This document shows, piece after piece, positions 1 through 12,291 of a stretch of DNA of 64,000 nt. The stretch comes from Panagrolaimus kolymaensis. Taxonomy: Eukaryota > Nematoda > Chromadorea > Rhabditida > Panagrolaimidae. The notes below the pieces were generated by a model. It was not told the origin of the DNA. It was given only the letters and a program-made list of their open reading frames with translations, and did no database searches. Numbering within the stretch: position 1 is the stretch's first letter; each line of letters begins with the position of its first letter. Location: contig JAJQJQ010000060.1 of the NCBI GenBank assembly GCA_028622995.1, positions 620,001-684,000 on the forward strand, given 5' to 3'. A program made the position numbers and the translations under genes.

Positions 1-76
1 TTGTCGCTCATTCCCCCAAAGATAGTAAGCTCATAATTTTTATTTTTAAACGTTTATTATATGGTTATTTTTTTAG

Positions 77-1752
77 AAGATTATCCAGCTAAAATTGTTA
101 ATTTTACGGGTACTGTATATGATCTCGATCAAAATCCAACTTGTGTAAATAAGAAGCCCACAGTATTAATGCCTGGATGGGTTAAACTTACAGGAGGTTT
201 GTTATAAATTTTTCATTTGCAAATAAAAAGTGAAACATTAAAATTAGGGGTAAAAATAATTCAGAAATTTTTTTTGTTGTTAACTGAAAAATTATTGACT
301 TTATAATTTTTCCTAAAAAGTTGAAATTTTCCCAGCAAAAAATGCAAATTATTTTTGTTACTTTGTGATTTTTTTTTCATTGAAAAATGAAAAATGCAAA
401 GTTACATAATTTATTTTTTTGATTCTAAAGAACTTAGGTTTGTTATTGATAGTTGTTTCTAATTACAAAAAGAAAAGGAAAGATTTATTTATCAAATTCG
501 TAAACCAAAATTTTTGTTTTCATGAACATCTCTTCTAAAAAATATTTGAGACATAAAATTTTTCTGGTTTTTTTTTTGTTTGTTCGCACCAACCATTTTT
601 TTGGTCATCAGCGATGACGACTTTTAGATATCTCTCTTTCAAATTGATCCATGATGACTTAAATTATTTTTTCTTCATGGATCAACAATTTAATGATTAA
701 CTTTTATTATTTTAACAAACAAACAAACAAATGATTTAATTGTCTTTAAAAATAAAATCAGAAATTAAAAATCTAAAATACAAAATAAAGTTTTTGTTTT
801 TAAAAATATTATTATTTTTTATAGGAAAATTAATTGTTGATCGCGATTTTGATATCGTTAAAGATGGATGGCTTCGAATGACGGTGTATGGTTCAAATTT
901 TGATGATGCTATGTGCCTTAATGGAACAAGCCAATATTTGGCTTTACCAAATAATTTTTGGTAAGGGTTTTTCCATTATAATTTTTTTATGATCAAAAAA
1001 CCAAATTTTTGAATTGGAGATTAAAAAATAAGTTAAAGTGCAATTTCTGACAGAATGTCAGTGCACTTGGCTGAAATAAAAAGGATGATAGTGACCTTTT
1101 TTTTTTTTGACAGAAATCATTAAATTTAAGAAACACACTAATTTACTAAATTGGTTGTATTGTATTTTGGAGCTCCTTGTCATTCTTCTTTTTTTAATCA
1201 ATGATCAGGTGATCAGCGAAAATATTTAAAAAAAATGGTCTTTTACCTTTTCAAACTTTTTACGATGATAATAGTTTTACCTTGATCTTTTTTGATTTAG
1301 GAAAATTTAAGAAATACAAACATTTTCAAAAGGACTTTTTTTAACGAACATTTTATTAAATTTCAACTCACAACAAGAAAATTTAAAATATTATTTCGAA
1401 TATCTAATTTCTACAAATTTTTAGCAGATTAAATCTTTGTGAATTTATTGGCATTGAACTTTGTAAAGTTTTACAACAAAAAGGCGTTCACACTTTCGAT
1501 GAATTAAAAGAAAAACTTGGATTTAATTCAACCCTTCCCATTCCTGAACCTCCTTCACTTCTTGGTATCAGCTTATTGGATCTTTTTTCGGTAAATAAAC
1601 AATATTTTTTTTTAAAAATTTAATTTAAAATAAATTGTTTTTAGGGCGAATTCAGATTTGTTTTTGCTTTAGAAACCGAAGGTCAAACAATTTTAGAATT
1701 AAAAATTCCAACCAATCATGAATTTTTACAAATTGGTGTTGAAGATGAATAA
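77..1752 (+). CDS. Unidentified protein, 3' part of gene (four exons)
   Basis: I do not recognise the family. Four exons read through in one frame: 77-196, 825-960, 1425-1590 and 1645-1752, each bounded by GT donors and TTTTTAG-type acceptors. The first exon begins in mid-codon after an acceptor at 75-76, so the start codon and any signal peptide lie left of the window. The visible 176 residues contain Cys in PTCVNKKP, AMCLNGT, FCRLNLCEF and ELCKVL, an NFTG and an NGTS sequon, and an acidic end GVEDE. Paired cysteines plus glycosylation sequons suggest an extracellular or luminal protein, which is inference only. The stop TAA runs directly into AATAAA repeats that could serve as the polyadenylation signal. 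No catalytic motif is visible. The exon structure is well supported; the function is unknown. Confidence 0.75.
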
Positions 1753-3954
1753 AATAAATAAATAAATTTTACTTAATTTTTTCTTTTTATATTTGTTTTT
1801 TCAAACATATAAATCCCAAAGGCATAATTCTGAATGAAAATCGTAAAAAATTTGTAAAAGAAAGTTTAAAAATTTTATTTTTGTTGCAAAAATGCAAAAA
1901 ATGCAAAAACAAATCTATCTTTGCAACATTTTAAATATTTCCTCAATGGCATTTGAAATATTTTACTTTTCTAAGACAAGACATAGTTTGTTTTTGGGCT
2001 GGCAAGAAAAAAAAATATAAAAGTTAAAAGTATCTTTGTAAGTATGTATCTCTCGTGGGAAAAAAAATATATGTAAATACGTAAAACAAAATAGAGTTGA
2101 ATTGCATTTTTACGTTTTGCTTTTTTGCGTTGACATTCTTCACCCAAAAACTAATACTGCAAATTTTTTTTTTTCTTATATTTTTTATCGGTTTTTTTTA
2201 AAATTTATTAATTCGACTTTTTTTGGATTTTTAATAAAATAAAATCTCTAGTTTGAAATCACAAGAGCCAATTTGAAATTCAAACTTTTGTGGTGGATTT
2301 TTAAAAATTTTTTTTAATACTTTGTTTTAAAGCCGCCTTTCTCTTTTTTTAAAAATTTTTAAACTCTCAAGTTTTGAAACTTCTTCTCCGTTACTTCACT
2401 TTTTTTCCCATATTTTTTTTACAAATTAGCACTTTAGTATACTCAAAAACCACCACCACCTTTTTTTTAAACTTAACACAAACCAAAAGAAAAAAAGCCA
2501 AACTCAAACATGTGACTTTTTTTAGCCACAAAAAGATTTTTTAAAGAAAAAAAATTAGTTAATGCTTAACTTCTTTCTTTCAAACTTTAGACTTTTTTGT
2601 TTTCTTAAAAATTTGAATTCAAATTTGTGTTTATTTAGTTAGTTTTTTCAACAACAAAAAACTTTAGTCTCAAAAAAAATATATAAGGATTGTTTTTTTC
2701 TTTTCTTCCTTCCATATTTTTTTTTCATTGTTGCCTTTGCTTCTTCCTCCTCTCTTTTTTTATGGATGATGCCAACAACTATCTATCTTTTTTCTCACAC
2801 ACTCCACAAAATAGTTAGTCAGCTAACTGCTGTTGCTGCTGCTTTTTAGTTTCAATTGTTTACATTTCCTTTTTTCCATAAGTTTAGCTTTAATGGAGGC
2901 TGTTTGGGAGAATAGTTTTTGATACTTCTTGATTTTTGCTTCCTTTTTTGCAGTTGGTTTAAATCTTTCAATTAATTAACGCAATTGGAATATTTTTTTC
3001 GATGTTAAATTAATCAACTTTTTTAAATCTTTGTATTTTATTTTTATGCGTTAAATTGATTTCGAAGCTAATATTTAAGTTTTTTTATTTTAACACAAAT
3101 CTTTGATTAATTAATTAATACTTTTGGACGTTTTTTTGTTTGTTTAATTTTAACTTTTTTTAAATTCTTTTTTGTCCAGTAATAATCTTTTTAAGTTTAA
3201 TTCTACTGAAAATATTCTTTTATTTTGACTTCATCTTCCACCATTCTTGTCTGCCACAAATAAAAATAATAAAATTTATTTTAAAAAACCTTTATTTAAA
3301 CGATTTTTAAAAAGTTAGAAACTTGTAATTATTATTTTTTGCTTAAACTTCAAAATAATTTTATATATTTTTTAAACTTTTTTATTACTCGGATTAAAAT
3401 AACACAAACACAGATTTAAAAAAAAAGACTAGCAGCAATAAAGTTTATTTTGAGCTTTAAAAAATTATTATCTTTTTTAACTTCTTTTTCTCTCTTTTTA
3501 GATTATTAATTATTGATAAATATAACTTATGTTAGGTCAAATTTGTTTTCTTTTAAACCAAAAAAACTTTGATAAACTTAAAAAACAAAATATTAGAAAT
3601 TCTTACAAAAAATAAAAATAAAGTAAACCAGTTCCTCTTTTTTCCTTGTGACTTAACAAAAAAAATATAATATAAGTAATAATAGTTTTTAGACTAAAAA
3701 ACATATTGAAAAATTTGTAAATAGATGGGGCAAACAAAAAAAATCGACAGTATTTTTTGCTATTTTAAATATATATTTTAAAAAATAGATATTAATTTTT
3801 TTTTTATGTCAAAAAGAAAGTTACTATCTTCGCGTTTTTTGAAAACAATTTTTTGGAACCGAAAACGAAAAATAAAATTTTGTTAAGGAAATAAAGGCAA
3901 AATAAATGATAGTAACTTTTTGTTTTTTGATAGCAGGAAAATAATAATATTTTT
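1753..3954. other. Intergenic region between convergent gene 3' ends
   Basis: No coding exon with splice signals was found on either strand. The sequence is dominated by T and A tracts with a few short CACCACCACC and GCTGCTGCT runs. It separates the 3' ends of the unidentified gene and the drebrin-like gene. Confidence 0.6.
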
Positions 3955-6843
3955 TTAAAGTGGTTTAACAAAATTTGATGGAAATAAACCAATTTGCCCA
4001 CTGGGTGATCGACCCTTCCACCATCCTTCAGCAACCTTTTCAACTTCAGTTATAATATCATCAGGATCAAATGTAATTTCATTTCCTTCATTGGCTTGAT
4101 AATCCCATAATGCTATTACTCGATTTGATGGTGGTGGAGGGGAAGTAGGTAATGGAGGAGGCATAGGCATATCCTAAATTTTTTTATTAATGTTTTATTA
4201 TTTTAATTTTATTTTGTAAGACTCTAAAAAGAAACACGGAAGAAGTGGCTGGCTACTCACATTTCCATTTGTTGTTGCGTGTAAAAATGGTGGAGGGGAT
4301 GAAATGGATGATTTTGGTGATGATGAAGATGTAGGAGAAATTAGTCCTCCTCCTCCTCCTTCAGAAAATTGTTTACGCTAAAAATAGGAGAGAAAAAACT
4401 TAGTCTTTGTAAAAAGTTTTGTATTTTTTTTTAATGTAAATATTTTTAGCTACAAAGCTATATCAAAAACTAAAGATATTCAAAAAAATAAATGATTGTT
4501 AAAAAGTTTTTCTAAAAAGATTATGGAGTTTCCCAAATAAAATGAAATAAAATATTGTTTGTCTCAAAATACACTTCTTTTTTACATTCGGCAGATAACA
4601 CAATTTTTTGAATTAATTTTTTTTATTAAATTTAGTAATAGAAATAAATTTTTAATTTGTCAAACTTATAAAATTTTTCTGTCTATAGTGGAATTGGATT
4701 AAATCTGCCGCAAAATTTTTCTTAAAATCTTAAAAAAAATTTTTCGCTTGTTATTATTATTTTTAATTAAAGCTTTTCTTCAATTATTTTCAAAAAAAAT
4801 TCCTATAAATTTTGTTTCAAATGTCTCTTAAAAAACTTACAATTTCTGTTGCACTTTTAGCTGGGGTGGCATCAATATTTTCGGTTGATCCATTAATGGA
4901 AGTTCCTCCACTGCTGCCACTGGTTGCTCCATTTTCTTTATTTCCACTTGTTTTACCCAATGGTTTAGTAATAGCAACTTCATATTTAAAATTTTTTGGT
5001 TTTACCACCGGTCTAGTTTCTGCGAGCTCTTGAGCTCGTTGTTCAAACATTTGAGTTCTTCCCGAAATTAAGGCACTCTTTTTTTGTTGTTGTTGGGAGG
5101 AATTTACTGGAGGCTTAGAAATTGGTGGTGGAGGAGCTTTAGCAGCTGAATTTAAATGAGTTTCATGAAGTTTAGATTCCAATTGTTTTCGCTCCATTTG
5201 AAATAATTTTGATTTTTCTTCATTCTTTTTTGTTTCATCTCGTCGTCGTTGTTCCTCTTCATGTTGTTGCTGGAAATTTATTTTGATATATTTAAAAATT
5301 AAAGAAATTACAGAATTAATTATTAAACTTTTTCTTCCAAATTTTTTTTTGTTTTTTTAATAAAATTTTAATTACAAAAATTTGCTTGTTTTAGCGCATT
5401 TTTTCTTACAGCAAAAAAACCTTAACTTTAGTTCCAAAACTCATAAATTTTATAATTATTAAACTTTTCACTTTCATTTCCTGGGAATTAAAAAAATGGC
5501 TTACCTCTTTCCAAAATTTTTCCCGTTCTTGTAAATCAATATCCGCGTGTGGCTTAACTGGGGTATAAGCCGAACTTAAAGGTGAAGGAATTTCAAACAT
5601 GCTTAAACTTGAATTGGATGAATCTTTAGTATTTTCTCTTGAAGCTGATAATTTATTTATTTCAGCTTTAATTGAATCCAAATCTATGTCTTCCTCGGAT
5701 CTCGCGTAAACGGTAATATTAACTTTTTTTATAAATGCTTTTATATCGTTGACGTTTGAAACGGTTGATGATAGTTTTGTTACAGGTACGTTTGCGCCTT
5801 GCTGAAAAAAAAAATAAATATTTAGGGAAATTAAATTTTTTTGGGAATAAAAAACGCGAATTTTAAAATTAAGTGGCGGGACAATAGCTATTTTTTAGAG
5901 GCTGCAAAAAAACGTAATTTTGGAATTCTGTATTAAAAAATAGCTAAAAAATGTTTCAGTATTAAATTTTTTTTTGCCTTTCCAAAAAATCTTAAAAAAC
6001 ACGCGATAATAAACGTTAAAAAAATAAAACAAAAAAAAATGGATACCCAATGTATGAGTAATACTTTATATTGAGATAACCCCGGACATTTAACAGCTGC
6101 AAATCCGTATTGAACTTTTGTTTGATCAAGTGATTGAAGGAGTTCAGGTACTCCACCGCCTAAAAAAAACAAAACAAATGAAATAGAAAAAATGATCCAA
6201 TAAATTAAAATGAGTCATGTTTTTGAGAATGAAAAAAAAACATTTATTTCGAAAATTGAAAAGAGTAACAAAAATTTTTTTTAATTTTAAAATCCATTTT
6301 TCCTATCCTCTCTTTGCTCTGTCAATTGACTGACTCTGACTTGACTCTTTCTCACTGGATTTTTGACTCTCTTGAAACAAAGAAAAAAATGAAAGAGAAA
6401 GAGAAAATGGGGAAAAAGATCAAAAAAATAAAATATCCATCCTCCAAGCAAGCCAAGAGTCAAGTCAAAGTCGAAAAGCTACTAACTATACTTTTGCAGC
6501 AAAATAGCTAGCATCCGAGAGAACTGAAAAAAAAAGAAGAAAACTAGCTTTTTGATCTTTTTTTTTAATTTAAAAAAAATTCATTTCAAAAAAAATATTT
6601 TAAAATCTCTCCCCACCTCCTGTTTCACCAACTTTGACAATTGATGAATTTCCATCGTATTCAAAAATAACCCTGAAAAATAAAAAATAAAAAAGATTAG
6701 AACAAAATTAAATTAAATTAATTTATGTCTTTCGTTTTTTTGAGTTCGAAAACAACTGACCATTCATTTCCTGTTGTGGTGTCACTAACTTTTGAAAATG
6801 CTTCTTGTAATGCTGAAGCATTTGTCACTAAATTACACGGCAT
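3955..6843 (-). CDS. dbn-1: Drebrin-like / actin-binding protein 1 homolog (ADF-H + SH3)
   Basis: Seven exons join into a 437-residue protein: 6761-6843, 6617-6672, 6047-6159, 5505-5801, 4841-5269, 4261-4377 and 3955-4173 (exon sum 1314 bp). The N-terminal ~130 residues form an ADF-homology domain: WVIFEYDG, then VKVGETGGGVPELLQSL, VQYGFAAVKCPG and HWQGANVP follow the drebrin-like/ABP1 pattern. The middle is charged and Gln-rich (QQHEEEQRRRDETKKNEEK), probably helical, followed by low-complexity Ser/Pro stretches. The last ~60 residues are an SH3 domain: ALWDYQA, EGWWKG, GLFPSNFV, preceded by a proline-rich linker. Family members bind F-actin through ADF-H and recruit endocytic partners such as dynamin through SH3; that role is inferred from homology. 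Domain order and length fit the family. The gene symbol follows the C. elegans drebrin-like name. Confidence 0.92.
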
Positions 6844-9800
6844 TTTTTATTTTAAGTATATTTTTTTTGAGTGAAGGATGTTATTCGGTGCCAGGGTTCA
6901 AAGAGTGGTCATAAGGTTGAATAAAGGATAGTAATAAAATTAGGCGAATTTGAGCTGAAAAAATATTACTATCATAAATTGTTCAATAATTAAGAAAATA
7001 AAAATCACGACTAAAAATTTTATATTTATTCCAAAATTTTTCACGACCGAAATACGAGATTCCTGTAAATATGTAAAATTTTCATTTCAAAACCCGAAAA
7101 TCAATTTTATTCTAAATGAACCCATATTTTTTTGATTGCTGCCGATTTTTTTTTCTTTCTTCCGGTGTATTTAATAGCCTCAAAAAATATAATAAAAAAA
7201 GTGCAAATAAAAACAGCCGCGTTCGTTAAAACTTTCGGAACTTTAAATTATTTTTGATTTCTTCAAAAAAGCTTTAAAAAATCAGCAAAAAATTGAGGAA
7301 AAAAGGAGAGAGATATATTGTCCAGTCAAACAGCTGGCAGTGGAAGGATCGGTCAGTTAGCTAACACCCTACGGCGGCGGCTGTTACTAACTTTTCAAGA
7401 TTTTAGGAATTAAAAAAAAATTATCTTTTAAAAAATTGAAGAAAAAAGATGCAAAAACTTTTTTACAACCAATCTTGGCAAAAATTTTTGTTGGGCCTAA
7501 AAACTTTTTTTTATTTTATTTTTCCTTAACTAACGAAGAAAAAGAAAAAAAAAATCAAAAAAATACATATAAGACGAGAGGAGAGGGAAAAATGATTCAC
7601 GCAAAAAGCAAAAAGAAAAAACTTTTATAGAAGAAACAAAAAAATAAAAAATACCGCCGCCGCCATCATCGTCGTCTTAAAAGAAAAAAGATAGATACGC
7701 GTGCAAAAAAAATTATCAATTAACCAAAAAATAAATATAAGTGATTTCGACTTCCAAGAAATAACAACAATAATTTTTTTTAGTGATTAGAAGAAAGAAA
7801 AATAAGGAAAAAAAGAAAGGTGAGGTTGCTTGCTGCTAGTCGTGTAATTAGGTGAGGAAGGACAACAACATGTGCAAAGTAAAAAGTTATGTTTTTAAAA
7901 GGTATCAAAATATTTATTTTTTTCTTGTCAGCTTTTTGTCATCAAAAACAAAATGTTTTTAGTTTTCTTATTTCTTTAATTTTTGTTAGAAAGAAAGCAA
8001 TCAAAGTAAAATGCATGATTAATTTTGTTTTACAATAAAAAATGAAGAGCAATAAAATCGATTTTTTTTAAATTCATACTTTTTTGTTTGCTAGTAGAAT
8101 TCGAATTATCGTCTACCATTTGTATTGCAAAGCAAATGTAAATATGTAAATAAACCGATTCGACACTTTTACAATCGCTCTCGAAAAATTCAAATTTTCA
8201 AATAAAAAAGACGCTTGCTTGTTTCACAACCTTGAAAAACCTAACAAGTCTTAATTCCTTTTGAAAGCATTTCCCAAAAAAATATTAAAATTTTCTCTAT
8301 TTCTTTATTCCATTTATTTTTTACTTAACAAAAAATAAAAATAAAATCTTAAACAAAAAAATCCATTTTTTTGGGTTTCATCCTTTTTCTTCTTCTAGGA
8401 ACTTTTCAATCTCAAATTTCCTTTTTTTCTTTTCTCCAATTCATTCATTCTTTGACGTCATTATTTTACCAGAAGAAGAAGAAGCTAAAAAGCCGCTCTT
8501 CTTATTCCTCTTGTACAATACTTATTCTCCCAACAATAATAAGTAAGAGGTAAGAAGAAGAAGACCAAGAACATCTTGAAAAAAAAATAACCTATTCTAT
8601 TATTATTGATTAACTAACGAAAACTATTGTAAAAAATAAAAGCTTTTTTGAGGGACACAAAAAATAATTTTTTTAAAATAAAAAGTTAGCTAACAACAAC
8701 GACGCAATGCAACAGCGAAACAGAAAAAGAGAGACGAAAAAAAGGTGAAAGGTGACAGTTAAAAAAAAAGAAAATGGAAAGAAAAAAAAAAGATAGTGAA
8801 TGAGTGAAAAGAGCTGTAGCGAATTGCAGCTTATACTTTTTTATTATTATTATTTCTTCTTGGCTTTAGTGTTCGAAGGTTCTCCTCATTTTTTGTGTTG
8901 CTTACTTTTCTTTTGCTTCTTTGCTGCATCACTTTTTTTAAGGCGAGACACATTTTCTTCGTTGTCGCTTTTTTCGTTGATGCTTTTCATCGACGAAGAA
9001 GAAAAGAGGATAGATAGAAGAGACTGTCATCATCATTTTAGTTTTTAGTTTTTTCCTTGTAGTTTGAGCATCCATCTTTCTGTGTTTCGAAGATTCCGCT
9101 GCCTGTCTCTGACGACTTTGAACTGCTTTTTTTTCTATATATATTTTTTCGTTGACCGCCATTTTCTTGCTGCTGCTCTTCTATCTTTTCCTCGATATTT
9201 TTTTTTTGAGTGAACTATTGTTGTTGTTGCTTACATTTTTCTCTTCTTCTTTCTTTTTTTTTGTCATCCTTGTTATTTATTTTTAGAAAAACTAAACTTT
9301 TTTTATGTAACAAAAAAAAGAAGAAAGCTTGCAAATTTTCAAAGGGATAAAATAAATACAGTTTATTTATATATTTTTTTATTTCATGGCGACATTTTGC
9401 ATCATAAGAGGATATTTAAAAAATGGGTACCTGAATAACTTTTGTATGCATTTTTTTATCTTCTTAAAAAAATAATTACAAATTAATAAGGTAAAAGCCG
9501 ACCGACGACAAAAAAGAAGATAAAAAAATGAGAGGCTTAAAGAAAAGGTACCTTTTTGCATGTCTAAAAATTTTGCAAAGTAAGATAAAAAAGTGCCCTT
9601 AAAAATACACAATGGCAATAACAAAAATATATTTTCTCTGTAAGGATAAGATAAAAAAAAGAGATAATAATTCAAATAAGAAGAAAAAACATTAATAAAT
9701 CACAGTGTCTTTTTTAATAACAATCTTTTAAAAAAATGGGGATGTCGTCGCATTAAATAAATACATACATAAGCTGCTTTTTTTGGGTTGCTAAGGATAA

Positions 9801-12291
9801 ATGAGATATTTTTTTTTCGCACACAAACAAAAAAATTAGAAGAAAAAAAGTCTAAATAAAAATACATAAGTTTAAAAAAATATACGGAATAAAAAGTAAA
9901 CCTATTTATTTCTAAGTGGAGTTGATACTTTCGAGATTTATAGAGAGAAAAAAGGTTATGAGTATCCGACGAAAATGTAAACTTTTGGAATTATTGTTTA
10001 TAGTTTATAAGATTTTTCATAGAAAAAAATAAATAACAAAATTTAACGGAAAAATAATTTTAATGAAACTTGTGTAAAATTTCTTACTTTTACCTTAAAT
10101 CTAACTTTTTTTTTCTTTCTTATTTAACAACCACGGACAAGAGAAATCAACCACCACCATCGCTGCTAAAAAAATATTTTGGTTTTTATCCTTCTTTTTA
10201 TTCACTTTTCGTGTTTTTTTTTGTTTCTTGACTTGTCCTGCTGTGTAATTTTCTTACACTTTCAGATAAGTTTTAGAACTTTATTCAATATGAGTGACTA
10301 ACCGTCAAACTCTCGAAAAACGTAACATACAATCCAACATCACAACAAAAATCAACCAATAAATAAGATGGATAACATGCAGCGTGCATTGTGGCTTTAT
10401 GCCAAACCCCGCACTTTTAAATAATACATCAGTCCATTTTCTTATATGTATGTGTATGTACGTGAACAAGACAAAACATAAGAAGAGGACCAACAAGACA
10501 ATGCAAAACCCCATATCTGCCATAGAAAATTAAATATTTGTTTCCATTTTTCTTTTTGCATTTTTTTTGTTCTTCTTGTTTTTTATCCTTTTTTTCTCGA
10601 CAGAAACAAGGAAGAAAAACAATAAAATAAGCATCGAAAAAAATAAAATTTTAACTCTCCAAAAAAATGTGTAAAAATAATAATAAGAGAAATGACGCGT
10701 GTTTTCTTTTGTTATTTGTTGATTTTTAAGCAATTTTTTAACCCTTCTTCTTTCTAATTAATTTTTGATAGATATTTTTATTACTACAACGAACTTTTTG
10801 ATTGCTTCTTGAATTTTTTTCAAAAAGCATGTCCATGTGAAAAAACAATAATTCCAAGACGAAGAACTATGTGAACACCAAAGTTTTTTGTTTGTAGCCA
10901 CAAAAAAAGCATTTGAAATATGAGATGCGTATGTATTTTCCTTAAAATTTTTCTTGGGAATAATATCAGCAAATAATGGAGCTAAAAACAAATATCTTTA
11001 GTATGTCTCCTTGAAGAAAAATCTTCCTAATAATATTTTTTCTAAACGATTGATTTTCTTCTTCACAAATTTTTAATTTTTAACAACATTTTTCTTCAAA
11101 TATGCTAATTACTATGCAATTGAGAAAAAAAGAAGCATATTTTTGAATCAAATAAGAAAACATTCATTCGTTATGGTATGTTTTTTTCGATATGAAAGCA
11201 TAAAATTAATTTACAAAAATTGTGCATCCAATATTTTTGCCTGTCTTTTTTCAATTTGATGTATCGATTTTAAATCTATTGAACAATTTTCAAACCATTT
11301 TTTCTCTTTCACAACAACAACCATCTTTTGTCAAAGAGCCACATTCTTTATACATACACCAAAATCAAGTGATAAGCTAGTTGGTACCTTTCTTTCTTTC
11401 ACCATCGTACTTATTTTCCCACCAACCTTTTTCTCTATGATTTTTTATTTTATTGTTACTACTACCACACATTTCTTTTTTGCCTCCTGATCTTTTTATG
11501 TACATATTTCATAACTTTTTCCATCCTTCTTTCTTTTTGAATGACAACGCCTTTTTTTCAAGCCTTTCTTTCTTCTTTTTTGGTTGATCTCTCCTCCATT
11601 TTTTTTATTTGATGCATTCATTTTTTTTTTTGATTCCTCATTCAACAAAGTTCCAATCAAAACAAAATGAAACGATTGAAAAAAAAAGTTAGGGAGGCAA
11701 GGCAAAAACAAAAAAAACAATAACATAAACATACAAAAAAATATGGTTGAGAAAAAAAGAAGGAGGAAAGAAGAGAAGAGAAAAAAAACTTTTTTTTATG
11801 TGTGTGTCTTTTTCTTCTTCCTGTCTTTTCTTTCAATCGATTTTATTGAAAATCAAATTAAAATTATTTCTTCATTTTTTTAGTTCAAATTCGAGTTCGA
11901 GTGAACGTGAAAATTCGATTTTCAAAAAATATGGATTTTTTTGTGTGAAAGTTTTCGTTTCGTTAAATGGTTGCAATTTTTATTTTATTTTTTCAGGAAA
12001 AGAAATTCGGGAAAAGATAGAAAAAATAAATTATTTTATGTAAGTTTATTTATTTCTTATCAAACAAAAAAATTGAAATAAATAAAAGAAAGAAGTTTGC
12101 TTTCGTCGATATTTTTGAGTCTCACATCAGCCAACAAGCATCGTGTGCTTTTTATTTCCATTTGCCCCTGATTTGCCTGAATTTAAAAATATTTCCATGC
12201 TTCATTGTTTTTATTTCTCTTCTGTGATTTTTGAAGTTTGATGAATGATAAAATTATTTATTTTTGATATTTAAATATTTAAATATTAATA
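6844..12291. other. 5.4 kb divergent intergenic region, possible 5' UTR exon of the TMCO4 gene
   Basis: This gap lies between the divergent starts of the drebrin-like and TMCO4-like genes, so it should hold both promoters. I see no convincing coding exon; open stretches here are lysine- or phenylalanine-rich readings of A and T tracts. Two GC-richer patches stand out, at 7320-7390 (GGCGGCGGC) and 7653-7680 (GCCGCCGCC). A candidate untranslated exon lies at 11997-12039, with acceptor TTTTTTCAG and donor GTAAGT, upstream of the ATG at 12292. This is suggestive only. Confidence 0.45.

Noticed and set aside
4812..5033. Plus-strand frame over the drebrin-like gene
   Set aside because: It is antisense to exon 5 (4841-5269), which has the coherent charged and Ser-rich protein and correct splice sites.
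8371..9162. Open frames of 60-80 codons on both strands
   Set aside because: They are Phe-, Ser- or Lys/Arg-rich readings of T and A tracts, with no splice context and no family resemblance.
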